64,000 nucleotides of DNA, taken from positions 6,346,501 through 6,410,500 of the forward strand of contig NC_084819.1 in NCBI RefSeq assembly GCF_963583255.1. Direction: 5' to 3'. Positions 34,825-45,464 of the stretch are shown here, piece after piece (positions within the stretch are counted from its first letter, which is position 1; every line of letters begins with the position of its first letter). The notes beneath the pieces are model-generated. The model was not told where the DNA came from. It made no database searches and saw only the letters and a list, made by a program, of their open reading frames with translations. The position numbers and the translations under genes are program-made. The DNA is from Pyrus communis. Its lineage: Eukaryota > Streptophyta > Magnoliopsida > Rosales > Rosaceae.

Positions 34825-37665
34825 TGATGAGTCCATATTATACTATATATTTTACCCTAATCTTAGTATTAATTTATTGGTTATTTTGGTGGACTTTTGA
34901 TACTTTGGATTATATTTTCAATGTAGGACATTCGATTTCCTCTGAAGAAAAAAGTGAACAAATGGATGAATTTTGGAGTGATTCTAATTGGAGATGTTCA
35001 TGTGCCTTTCAAGATGATTGTATCAAAATTTCAGATTTTTCTACCAAGCTGTTTGACCATGGTGATGAAATTAAGGCCCAGCGCGCAGCTTTTCTAGATT
35101 GACGTTTATGGACGTTTTGGAAATTTTGGAGGTCATGATGGCGTATTTTGAGGAAGATTCCTTCTAAAAATTTGTAGGTGACGTCTTCAGATTTAAAAAG
35201 AGACCTTTTGGGACCAAATTAGAGTTGATTTGGTCACTCAAAAATGTGATTTTCTGAGAAGTCCGAATTTTAGTTTAAATATGAAACCTTTTATTTTCTG
35301 TTTTATTATTTTATTATGTTTCCTAGTTTTATTCTACTTTTCTAGGAAGGATTTTATTTTGTAGTAGTATAAATAAGGCTTTTTAGCCATTAGGTTAGAG
35401 GAGGGGAGAACGCAATACTTTAGCTTTGGAGGGATTTTGACGATTCAAGTTTATTTTCAAGGTGTTTTCTATCCATATTCTTAATAATATTTTGTTTTAT
35501 GGTTGTTAGTAACTAGTTTCGTTTGCTAGGGTGAGACCATGATCCTTAACAAGAATATGTAGTTTCTTTTTAATTTTCTTATGATTTTATGCATGCAAGT
35601 TTTGGATTGTTAATCACTATGCTTTAAACTATCTATTTGTCTTAGTGATTCGCGACCATTAGGATATTTAGAAAAGTAATTTGATGCAATTTTGGCGGAG
35701 GGCTATCCCTAAAATTGACCAAGGCTTCTTGTGGTTAACATGTGTAACTACTTAGGATGGATGACACGTCTTAGAAGTTATATGGTTTTTGGAAAGGTTT
35801 TCACAAAACTTAATGAGTCTTGTCTATTCACATTTGATCTGGACACCACGGATAGGTTGGATGTTAGATATACGTTATATGTTGGGGGTTATAAGTAGGG
35901 CATACTTTAGGAAAACCTAATCTTCAAAATATGCATGTGTAATTCATAAGGAATTAGAAGAATTACATAGGATTGTTAGGGTGACAGTGGAACCCTAGTG
36001 CTTTTCCACATTTGTTTCTCAAAATTTTTTCTCTTTGATTTGTCTCCTTTTTAATTGGTTATTAGTTGCTTTCCCTCAATTACTTTTATTAAAATTCGTT
36101 TTTAATACCTTTTCCAATCTTTCTTTCAGATAATTAACTAGGATTAGGGTTTTTCATAAATTGTTTTAAATAATCCTTGCGGAAAATGACATTGCTTGAA
36201 CCGTTTATACTTGTTTGGACCTCAATTTTACATTTTCGGGCCCAAGTAATCAAGGCTGTTGGATGATTAGAGATTTTTCTTGGCATTACTATTGCTTTTA
36301 TCATAGTAATTATCTTGAAAATATCCTTAAGGCATATGCGTAAAGCTCCAGGCAGAGGAGGTTATGTGAAATGTCGTGCAACATTAGAGTTTTATCCAAA
36401 TGGTATTTAATCAGTTGCAAGAGTTGAATATTTAGCTTGCATGCAGAACCACGTGGAACAATACCAAAAGGATGCAATTAATATTGGATGATCAGCATGT
36501 GGATATGCCATTCGTATCCATTTAGAGTAATCAAAATGAGGTGATGTGATGGGATCAGGGTGGTTTTCCAGATAAGGCAAAACTACCAACCATGATGTTT
36601 TATTTATTTATTTATTTATTTTATTTTATTTTTATTTTTTATGCATGCATGGGATGTAAAGATAATGAAGTGATGGTGGGATAATGATTACACTTTGCAA
36701 TTGGTTGTCAGAGATGGTAATTCAATTAATTTTCCATTTGCAATTTGGTCGTTGAGTGCATTTAGACGAATAACGTGGAGAAGGAGTCTCTTGGTTGGAG
36801 TGGGATTAGCGTTCAGAGTCCCCATTTGTTGACCAGTTATGCATGTGATCATGACTTTTCTTAGAATATTCCATTATAGAGTCTTCAGGTGCAATCAAAA
36901 TTGCTTTGCTTATTATCCAGGCCGTGCCAATTAGAAAATACGTTTCTATAAATAAAGACGCAACGGCAATGGAAAAATCCCTCTCTAATTCAATACACAA
37001 ACTGCCCTGCGCAAACTCTTGCTTTACGCGAAACCTCTCAACAACCATAAGATTTTTATTTTCTTTTTCCACCAACACATCTTCAGTTTGGATAAATAGC
37101 ACTGTGAAGGCAACCGGTGACATTTTAATAGCATTGTTGCCGTAGAATCAGCCGACCCCAAAGCACCTTCAGTTTGGATAAACAGCATTGCGTCGAGGCT
37201 GACTGGTTATCTATCCAAGTCTCGGTCGAGAAGGATTTTTGAATCCGTATTGGTAGAGGTCATCTTATTAGCTTTCTTGGCGAAGTGAGGTGTTACAGGT
37301 TACTACATTCAGCACATTGAAAGCCGAATTTGATATTAAACTTTGCAAGACTAGTAGCCTTATCTTTAGGCTCTAAAACCTGAAGGCCGAGACGTGTTCC
37401 TTCCTCGGCCACAGTTGCAAGATCAAGAAGTCAGCAGCGCGCACAACGCAACATCAACACATTTTACTCCTTAGTCGAGCTCGGCCGAAGAGTTGGCACG
37501 CCCCGCACACAATCGAAGGATGCAGTTAGCTTATTAATTACTCGACCTGCATGCCATGTAGGCTTGGTAGTTTTTAGGGTCAACAATACTACAACTACCT
37601 TGTTTTCTTGCAAGTATTTTAAGTGTTTTTATTCCTACTTTTGCAGGTGGTAAAAATTGCTATCA
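34825..37665. mobile_element. 2.84-kb insertion nested in the copia element (solo-LTR-like)
   Basis: It begins TGATGAGTCC and ends GCTATCA, flanked by an exact 5-bp duplication GAATG (34820-34824 and 37666-37670). Removing it restores the copia 3' coding end (YLRM joined to LGVK). TG...CA ends and a 5-bp duplication fit an LTR retrotransposon product. No second LTR, primer site or pol domain was seen inside, so a very long solo LTR or a composite is likely. A (TTTA)n tract is at 36599-36640, and the 37140-37560 part is GC-richer with repeated CTCGG/CGGCCGA motifs. Confidence 0.75.
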
Positions 37666-37705
37666 GAATGCTTGGAGTCAAATAAGCAACAACCTTAGAA
37701 GGAAG

Positions 37706-38028
37706 TGTTGTAGCATAAGGATGTTGCTGATGAAGATCAAAGGAGGTGAATTGAATTCACAGTGCAGTTCAAAATGAATTGAAGTGTTCTTAGTTTAAGT
37801 TTGAAGCTTATAAGCTGAATGTAATTAATGACTAGGATTAAAACATTTAAACGATGGAGATGTGCCATCTGGCCAAGTTGGTTAAGTTTGTTAAGTACAC
37901 CCGTGTGAAGCACGTGAGCACTCGTACACGAGTGAGGCGCCTGGCTCCCCAACATTTATATTTTGTCCTATTCATTTCGTTCACACCTTATGTATGTGTG
38001 TGTGACCAAATGCCTCTATAATCGAATC
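37706..38028 (+). repeat. 3' LTR of the first copia element, truncated
   Basis: It begins after the purine tract TTAGAAGGAAG and matches 32930 onward, stopping about 60 bp before the expected LTR end. Confidence 0.8.
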
Positions 38029-38283
38029 CGAAGGTAACGTTATCTCGGGATGAAGCGTCAAAAACCCTTCTTTGTTTTGCATTGCTTTCACTTCCTCCAG
38101 TGTCAGTTTTGCTGCAAATCAAGTGACCACACTGCGTTATTGCATGAGCTATCCTCTTCTGGCTTGCGTTTGTAGTAGTTTAAGGCAAAACTGACTGGTA
38201 CCAATTGTCTAAATCTTATTCTACAGAAAATTTCGAAAAGACTGGCTTTTCGAAAAAAACAATGTAAGTTTGTGGAACTGTTA

Positions 38284-38500
38284 GGATCCTCTATGCTTCT
38301 TTACTCAATGTACAAGTAACTGTACCTTTGTATTAAGCAATACAACTTTTACATTAACTTCTTTTATGTAAAAGACTTACTATTTATAGTAGCAGATAAC
38401 AACTTAGCTACTAAGACCTTCTAATTAGTTTCAATCAATAACTATTCAATATTACAACTGCCACATTGTGATGATGCCAAGTGGCATCATCTCAGAAAAT
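38284..38500. mobile_element. Small insertion in a subtilase signal-peptide region
   Basis: Compared with the relative at 45300-45464, about 215 bp of extra sequence starting TGTTAGGATCC separates the QTYIVF-like segment from the leader. It resembles an LTR start, but no target duplication or second boundary is certain. Confidence 0.4.
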
Positions 38501-39400
38501 ACTAGTGATGAAAAAAGCATGATCAAAATAAAACCTTTTCATAAATATATGACATGCAACGTTGCACCCTTTTTCTTCTCCGTCTTTTAATTTGGTCAAA
38601 ACAAAAACTTGGATGAATCATGGCTTGTTTATATAAATTAAGAGTGGGTTTCTAAAAGCTTCTGTGAGTTTCTATACGTCAGATGGGGATCAATGTAGTT
38701 TCAAGTTGCAATGCAAAGAATTGAAGGATTCTGGTGGTCAAGTTGGACCTAGATAAATTGTAGAAGAAAGTTAATTCCGTACATGTTCATATCATGCATC
38801 ATTATTCTTTGTAGAAAATCGTAGGTAGATTACTTATGAGTCTACGACATAGGTCATTGCCTGAATGAAATAGTGAGCCTTAACATATGGGCTTCTACAA
38901 GACCACATTTTAATCTTCCGGAGTGTCAAAGATAACTGCTATAGGGGTAGTAACATTATGCTTATCAGAAAACCATTTCAAGTATCCCTGACCATAAGGT
39001 ACACCATTTTTCCTAGCACCGTCTGGTGCAATAAAGTTGACACAATATGTAATCTCCTGGTTAACCGTTGTGAATGTAAGAACCTGCAGATTCACACTCA
39101 TCCCCATTTGGTGTGGTACGAAAAGATCCACGTTGTAAGTTGAAGTAGCCGGGTCGACGTTCTTCACAGTCCTTTTATAATACTGGGACTGAGTCTGATT
39201 GGGACCTGCTTTAATAGAAAATGAAGGGTAATTGAGTTATGCTTATGGTATTACTCCAACTTCCGAGCATTTAACAGTTTGTTGGGTGATGATCTTAATC
39301 GTTGTTTCATTGTAATTCAAACCGCATAAGTAAGGAAAGTAATCCTCTGATTTTATGTCGAAGATGAGCCCTGGGTCATTTGCCTTTGCAGGGTTGACAT

Positions 39401-39680
39401 TGTTGGTTTGTAAGTGTATATGCTGAAATGTTATAAAAAATTAAAGTAGAACTCAGTTTAAATGTCAGCCCTTGGATCACAGTCCAAGTGTGTAGCTAAG
39501 ATGTCATCTTTGAGTAAGTAATAGTTTATGCCAAGTGTCATTACCTTATAGGGTAGATGAATGAAGGGTTAGATTTAAGTGATGTAATGAGGAATATTCC
39601 ATTCCCAACAGTTACATGTGCACAATGTGCGTGTGAATGAAAAGTAATCAGCTAATTTGCTTCTTCTTCAAGCTCTCGCA

Positions 39681-39717
<37 letters not shown>

Positions 39718-39795
39718 TCTTAAAATCTTTAATCTCCAGCTCCATTGATTGTTGATTTGAAGCTTATATACAAGATAACAGTCTGTATGCTAACA
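39401..39795 (+). repeat. 5' LTR of the second copia element
   Basis: Matches 43650-44043 with scattered substitutions and a different (CT)n microsatellite structure near 39680-39720. Confidence 0.92.
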
Positions 39796-39902
39796 CGGCC
39801 TCAGAGCCAGGTTCGATCAGCTAATACTGAGCGTTTGGATCTGTGAAGGAGCTACCAAGAAACTCGAAATTGAGTTTGAGTTGATTGTGATCTGAGTCTA
39901 AT

Positions 39903-41046
39903 ATGGCAGGATCTGGTAGTAGTGAGGTGAGAGCACCGATTTTCAACGGTGATAACTATGAGTTATGGAGTATTAAGATGAATACCATTTTCAAGTCTCA
40001 CGGGCTGTGGGAACTGATTGAGAAAGGGTTCAAAAGCTCAGATTTGAAGGATGATGTTAAATCTGATGGAAAGAAGAAAGAAAAAGAGGGATCGAGCAGC
40101 ATTGAGAAGATGACTCTTGCAGAGAAACTGATGAAGGATGCTAAAGCTTTGGGTCTGATTCAGGGAGCTGTTTCAGACGAGATATTCCCCATAATTTCTC
40201 ATGAAGAAACCTCAAAAGGTGCATGGGAAATTCTGAAGCAAGAATATCATGTTGATAAACAGGTTAGAAGTGTTAAATTGCAATGTCTTTGTAGGGAGTT
40301 TGAATATACAAGAATGAGAGATGATGAATCACTTTCTGTTTATCTTACAAAATTGTTTGATCTAATAAATCAAATGCGGAGCTATGGAGAGGAAGTATCT
40401 TGAGAGAGAGTTGTTCAAAAGTTATTAATTAGTTTACCATCAGCTTATGACTCTATTTGTTCTTGTTATTGAGCATTTGAAGGATCTGGATGTGATTGAG
40501 GTTCAAGAAGTGGTAGCGTCTTTGAAGAGTTTTGAGTTAAGGCTAGATAGGCATTCTGAAAACAAAATTGAGATAGCATTTGCTAGTTTTAATGTGAAAC
40601 CCAAACCAGTTAAATTCACTGGAAATCAAAATGCTAAGTACCATAAGAATTGGAAGGCAAAAGGTAAGAAGTGGGATAACAGACCCACAGATGGTGCTAG
40701 AAATCTTTGTAAGCATTGTGACAAGCTGCATTTTGGTGAGTGTCGATTCAAGGGCAAGCCAAAGTGTTATAACTGTGACAAGTTTGGTCACACAAGGAAG
40801 TGCAACAGCAAGAAACCAGTGCAACAGCTAAATTACGCCACTCAGGTAGAATCTACACCCACTATCTTTTATGCTAGTAACCAAACTTATACTAGAGTAA
40901 AAGGATGTGATGATGTATGGTATGTAAATAGTGGGTGTAATAATCATATGATTGGAAGGGAGGATCTACTTGTTGATATTGATAAGAATGTGACTGCAAA
41001 GGTTGAAATAGGTACTAGACAACTTGTTGAAGTGACTGGTAAATGA
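39903..41046 (+). pseudogene. Copia gag and protease (interrupted)
   Basis: Gag starts at ATG 39903 (MAGSGSSEVRAPIFNGDNYE) and reads 166 codons to a TGA at 40401-40403. After a break, the frame from 40447 includes the zinc knuckle CYNCDKFGHTRKC near 40770. The protease segment reads WYVNSGCNNHM where WYLDSGCSNHM is usual, so the catalytic Asp is Asn. A stop at 41044-41046 ends this part. Confidence 0.88.
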
Positions 41047-41900
41047 AGCCTTGTAGTTGAAACTAAAATAGGCAAGAGATACATCAAGGAGGTTATCAAC
41101 TCCTCTAGAGCTTATACATAATACTTCATTTACCAGTCCAAGGGAAGCTATTACTAGGGCATCAACTCCTCTAGAGCTTATACACAGTGCCATATGTGGT
41201 CCAATGTAGACAACTACAAAAGTTGGGAATGGATATTTTCTCACCTTCATAGATGATTGCACAAGGATGTGTTGGACTTATTTCTTGAGACATAAGTCTG
41301 AAGTCCTCAGTGTGTTTAAAAGATTCAAAGCCACTATGGAATTACAAAGTGGTTATAAGCTGAAGAAGCTTAAGAGTGATCGAGGAGGAGAATACACTTC
41401 AATGGAGTTTAACAGATTCTGTGAAGATGTAGGCATGGAAAGACAACTCACCACTCCATACACACCACAGCAAAATGGTCTGGCAGAGAGAAAGAGCAGA
41501 ACCATTGTGGAAATGGCTAAATGTCTCTTGTTAGAGAAGAAGATTCCACTTGAATTTTGGGCTGGGCTGTCAATACCTCTGTGTATATCCTAAATAGATG
41601 TCCAACCAAAGCTTTAAATAAGAAAACACATTTTGAAGCTTATAGTGGGAGAAAACCAGGAATTAAGCAACTAAAGGTGTTTGGTTCTTTGTGTTATGCT
41701 CATGTGCCAACTCAACAAAGACAAAAATTGGATTTGGCAAGCAAGAGGTGTATTTTCTTGGGGTAAGGTAGTTATGAGAAAGGATATCGAGTATATAACA
41801 TTGAATCTAGGAAAGTGATTGTTTCCAGAGATGTATTTAATGAAGATGCATGTTGGGATTAGAATGCATAGAAGGAAAGAAGTGTGAGTATTCAGATTAC
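41047..41900 (+). pseudogene. Copia integrase (interrupted)
   Basis: Integrase core motifs are visible: FIDDCTRMCWTYFL near 41250-41285, KSDRGGEYTS (second Asp) and QQNGLAERKSRT (Glu) near 41470. A frameshift near 41570 leads to SVYILNRCPTKAL and the GYDPVSKAYR-like region. A short direct repeat containing ATCAACTCCTCTAGAGCTTA (near 41093 and 41159) replaces part of the zinc-binding segment. Confidence 0.85.
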
Positions 41901-42114
41901 TGAAGTGTCAGAAGGAGAACAAAGGTATTAGGGAAGTTCTTGTGGTTCTGAAACACAATGTGAAGTAAGTGAAGACAATGTAGTGCCAAGCTCAAGCACT
42001 GAAATCTATGATCAAGAAAGAATGACAAGTCCACAGGATATTGATCACACTCCTCTCAAGTACAAAAGTATTGCAGAAGTGTATGAGAAGTGAAATCTGT
42101 GCATTATAGAACCA

Positions 42115-43593
42115 TAAAATTTTGAAGAAGCTACCAAGGATGAATCATGGCAGAAAGCTATGGAAGATGAAATTACCATGATTGAGAAGAACAACACTTG
42201 GAAGCTTGTTGATAGATTATTTGATAAACCAATCATTGGAGTCAAATGGGTCTACAAAACAAAATTTAATCTGGATGGCTCTGTGCAGAAAAACAAAGCA
42301 AGGTTAGTTGCAAAGGGTTATTCCCAGAAGCCTGGAATTGACTTTAATGAGACATTTGCTCCAGTGGTAAGACTTGACACTGTAAGAACTTTGGTGGCCC
42401 TTACTACACAGAAAGGTTGGAAGTTATTTCAGTTGGATGTAAAGTTAGCATTTCTAAATGGAGTGTTGAATGAAGAGGTGTATGTAGACCAACCATCTAG
42501 TTTTGTCATACAAGGCAAGGAAGATAAAGTGTACATGCTTAAGAAAGCTTTATATGGCCTGAAGCAAGCTCTAAGAGCTTGGTATGAAAAGATAAATTCC
42601 TATTTTACAAAGGCTGGATTCCACAGAAGTTTAAGTTAAGCTGCATTGTATACCAAGACATCTCATAGTGGCATTCTCATTGTGTCACTATATGTAGATG
42701 ATATTATCTACACAGGAAGATCAAAGGAAATGATGGATGAGTTTAAAAGTGAAATGATGAGACAATATGAGATGACTGACCTAGGATTACTTCATCACTT
42801 TCTTGGTCTTGGAGTACTACAGACAGATACTTACATTTTTTTACATCAGAAGAAATATGCAAAGACTTTGCTTGAGAAGTTTGGACTCAGAGATTGCAAA
42901 CTTGCTGCAACACCTTTGGCTGTGAATGACAAACTTTCAAAGGTAGATGGAAATGAACTGGCATATGAGACTTTGTATAGACAAATGGTGGGGAGTTTGC
43001 TATATTTAACAGCAACTAGGCCATATATCATGTTTGCAGCAAGCTTATTGGCTAGGTTTATGCATAATCCTACCAAGAAGCATATGGGAAGAGCTAAAAG
43101 AGTCTTGCGATATATACGAGGCACTGTGAACTATGGCATTGCCTATGAGAAAGGAAAAGGTGCAGTGTTGATTGGTTATTGTGACAGTGATTGGAGTGGA
43201 AGTGAAGATGACATAAGGAGTACATCTGGCTATGCATTTAACTTTGGTTCAGGTGTGTTTTCTTGGGCCTCAATCAACCAAAGCAGTTTTTCTCTTACAA
43301 CTGCAGAGGCAGAATACATTAGTGCAGTAGAAGCCACTGCACAAGCCATTTGGCTGAGATTTGTGCTTTCTGACTTTGGAGAAGAACAAGTAGAACCAAC
43401 TTAGTTGTTATGTGACAACACTTCAGCTATTGCCATATCAAATAATGCAGTTCATCATCACAAAACCAGACATATTAATCGAAGATTTCATTTCATCCGA
43501 GATGCACTTCAAAATAGTGAGATTGATCTGCTATACTGCAAGACTGAAGAACAGGTTGCAGATATCTTCACCAAAGCTTTAGCATGGGATTGA
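42115..43593 (+). pseudogene. Copia reverse transcriptase and RNase H (two stops)
   Basis: The RT reads almost intact from 42115: NNTWKLVDR, FAPVVRLDTVRTLVAL, YGLKQALRAWYEK. One stop (TAA, 42637-42639) interrupts it before the intact catalytic box YVDDIIYTG near 42695. RNase H follows, with CDSDWSG, TTAEAEYISA, then a TAG stop at 43402-43404 and LLCDNTSAIAIS...HIN and FTKAL to 43593. This is the best preserved pol segment in the window. Confidence 0.9.
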
Positions 43594-43649
43594 TTTGAAT
43601 TTCTGAGGAAAGCACTAGGAGTGATTTCAGCATAACACTTAGAAGAGAG

Positions 43650-44043
43650 TGTTGGTTTATAAATGTATATGCTGAAATGTTATAAAAAGTTAGAGTAGAA
43701 CTTAGTTTGAATGTCAGATTGGATCACAGTCCAAGTGTGCAGCTATGATGTCATCTTAGAGTAAGTAATCGTTTATGCCAAGTGTCATTACCTTATAGGG
43801 TAGATGAATGAAGGGTTAGATTTAAGTGATGTAATGAGGAATATTCCATTCCCAACAGTTGCATGTGCACAGTATGCGTGTGAATGAAAAGTAATCAGCT
43901 CATTTGCTTCTTCTTCAAGCTCTCGCACTCTCTCTAAAATCTTTCTCTCTCTCTCTCTCTCTCTCTCTTAAAATCTTTAATCTCCAGCTCCATTGATTGT
44001 TGATTTGAAGCTTATATACAAGATAACAGTATGTATGCTAACA
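43650..44043 (+). repeat. 3' LTR of the second copia element
   Basis: Starts TGTTGG after the purine tract and ends CTAACA. One base shorter than the 5' LTR. Confidence 0.92.
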
Positions 44044-45464
44044 TAAATGGCCAACACCAATTGCAAAGACGTTCATGGGGAAAAACCCTTGGTCATGATG
44101 GGCTTGCCTGCGAGGTTTAGTACATTAGCGGTTGTCATGATGGTAGATTTAATAGCAGCTGGAGACTAGTCAGGGTGTGATTTCTTGATGAAGGCTGCAA
44201 TACCGCTTAGGTGAGGAGTTGCCATTGAGGTACCTGAAATTATGTTAAATGTTGCCTTAGGATTAGGAAGTGTGGCATTATCCACTCATTCAGGCCATGC
44301 TGCTAGGATGTCAACGCCAGGTACAATGATGTCAAGTTTCAAAATTCTAGGGCTTGATCTGCTTGGTCCTCGTGAAGAAAAGTGAGCGACCTTGGGAGCA
44401 AGTGCATCTCCGATTATACTGCCATAGGTGTTGAGCTTCTCATCTTTCGATTTAAGTATTCTGTCAGTGGTACTTGCTCCAACTGTGAAAATCCATGGGG
44501 CCTTATTTAATAAAGATTTATAGTGATTTCCAACCGCACAACTGAAAAATATTCCTTTTTTAATTGATGCAAATGCACCGATTGCAATCACGTCATCGTA
44601 GAAAGGAAGTGAGGGGCCTCTAAGTGAAAGGGAAAGCACATCCAGGCCATCTTCAATAGCGGCATCAAAACCAGCTAAAATGATGCCTTACCTACAACCA
44701 AGCCCATAACAAACTTTGTACATTGCCAAGTGAGCATAAGGTGCCATGCCAACAGCCATACCATTGGCTTCTCCAAATATGTTGTCGCCTTCCACAAAAT
44801 TTCCAGCAGCGGTGCTAGAAGTGTGGGTGCCATGGCCAACGAGATCAAATGGATTTCCTGTAATATTCCCTTCTTCTGCACCTACGAAATTTTGTGCACC
44901 AATGAGCTTGTTGTTGCAAACTGTTCTATTGAAGTCGCACTTGCCCTTCCATTTAGCTGGAGGAGGGGGTACTCCTTCGTCACTGAATGAAGGATGATCG
45001 GGTCCAATGCCTGTACCCAAGAGTCCTATTATCACACCTTCACCGTAATTTGTTTGTTTCCATAGTCCACATCCTTGGTGTAACCCCAAGAAGTCAGGAC
45101 TATGAGTAGTTAGCAAAGGAACCGTTTTCTCGAGATGAGCCTACAAAAACCCTTCTTTGTTTTCCATTGCTTTCACTTCCTCTGGTGTCAGTTTAGCTAC
45201 AAATCTAGTGACCACATTGCGGTAGGCATGAACGATCGTCTGCTGGTTTAAGCTTGTCGTTGTTTCAGGCAAAAATGACTGATACCAACTATCAAAATCT
45301 GATTCTTCAGAAAATTTCGAGGAGGCTAGCTTTTCCAGAAAAGCAATGTAAGTTTGGAGGCTATTTTGTTCCTCTTGTGCAACTGCCTTTGATAAGTAAA
45401 ACCTGATCAAAGTAAAACCAAGAAGATATATGACATGCGTTGGTGCACCTTTTTTGTTCTCCAT

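Larger units (their letters stand above)
32930..38028 (+). mobile_element. Ty1/copia element, internally deleted, right end truncated, with nested insertion
   Basis: The LTRs at 32930 and 37706 begin alike (TGTTG(C/T)AGCATAA.GATGTTGC) and match for about 320 bp. The left one continues to about 33313. The right one stops at AATCGAATCC (38028), where subtilase sequence resumes. The interior holds only RT and RNase H; gag, protease and integrase are missing. A 2.84-kb insertion lies at 34825-37665. The right-end deletion removed both LTR and subtilase sequence. Confidence 0.88.
32034..38583 (-). pseudogene. Subtilase pseudogene split by a copia element
   Basis: The right part (38583 to about 38029, minus) holds the leader, a start codon changed from ATG to ACG at 38581-38583, a small insertion near 38284-38500, and the prodomain with stops (TYIVFFEKPVF, KFSVE-stop). 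A copia element occupies 32930-38028. The left part (32929 to about 32034) continues from the TAAGNF region. It has STTERILKS with most of the protease-associated domain lost, [11 protein letters not shown] (Ser kept), [17 protein letters not shown], and ends near PEAQLN. About 300 bp of coding sequence with the catalytic Asp and His is missing at the right copia junction. The C-terminus is replaced by a LINE end. Confidence 0.9.
39401..44043 (+). mobile_element. Ty1/copia element with both LTRs, disabled
   Basis: 4643 bp with LTRs of 395 bp (39401-39795) and 394 bp (43650-44043), bounded TGTTGG...CTAACA. It lies in the subtilase pseudogene at GGGTTGACAT / GGCCAACACC. The 5-bp flanks GACAT and TAAAT are an imperfect target duplication. 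The interior carries gag, protease, integrase, RT and RNase H in order on the plus strand, interrupted by stops and a frameshift. A diverged primer site (CGGCCTCAGAGCC) follows the left LTR and a purine tract (AGAAGAGAG) precedes the right one. Confidence 0.94.
38910..45464 (-). pseudogene. Subtilase pseudogene split by a nearly complete copia element
   Basis: Full-length gene structure apart from the insertion at 39401-44043. It starts with ATG at 45462-45464 and a signal peptide (MENKKGAPTHVIYLLGFTLI). The prodomain ends in a stop after NKEGFL (45141-45143). The catalytic Asp is Gly: [14 protein letters not shown] where GVLDTGI is expected. His is kept (GHGTHTSST), Asn is kept in AVGNHYK with SGP lost, and Ser is kept in [12 protein letters not shown]. 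The protease-associated domain is missing (STTDRILKS runs into YGSIIGDALAPK). The C-terminal 85 residues after the insertion (39167-38910, ending FDTPED) are well preserved. Besides the insertion, the stop and the Asp loss would each inactivate it. Confidence 0.93.

Noticed and set aside
36806..37123. A 105-codon minus-strand frame inside the 2.84-kb insertion
   Set aside because: No recognised motif and no supporting start or neighbour. It is likely chance within a non-coding repeat.
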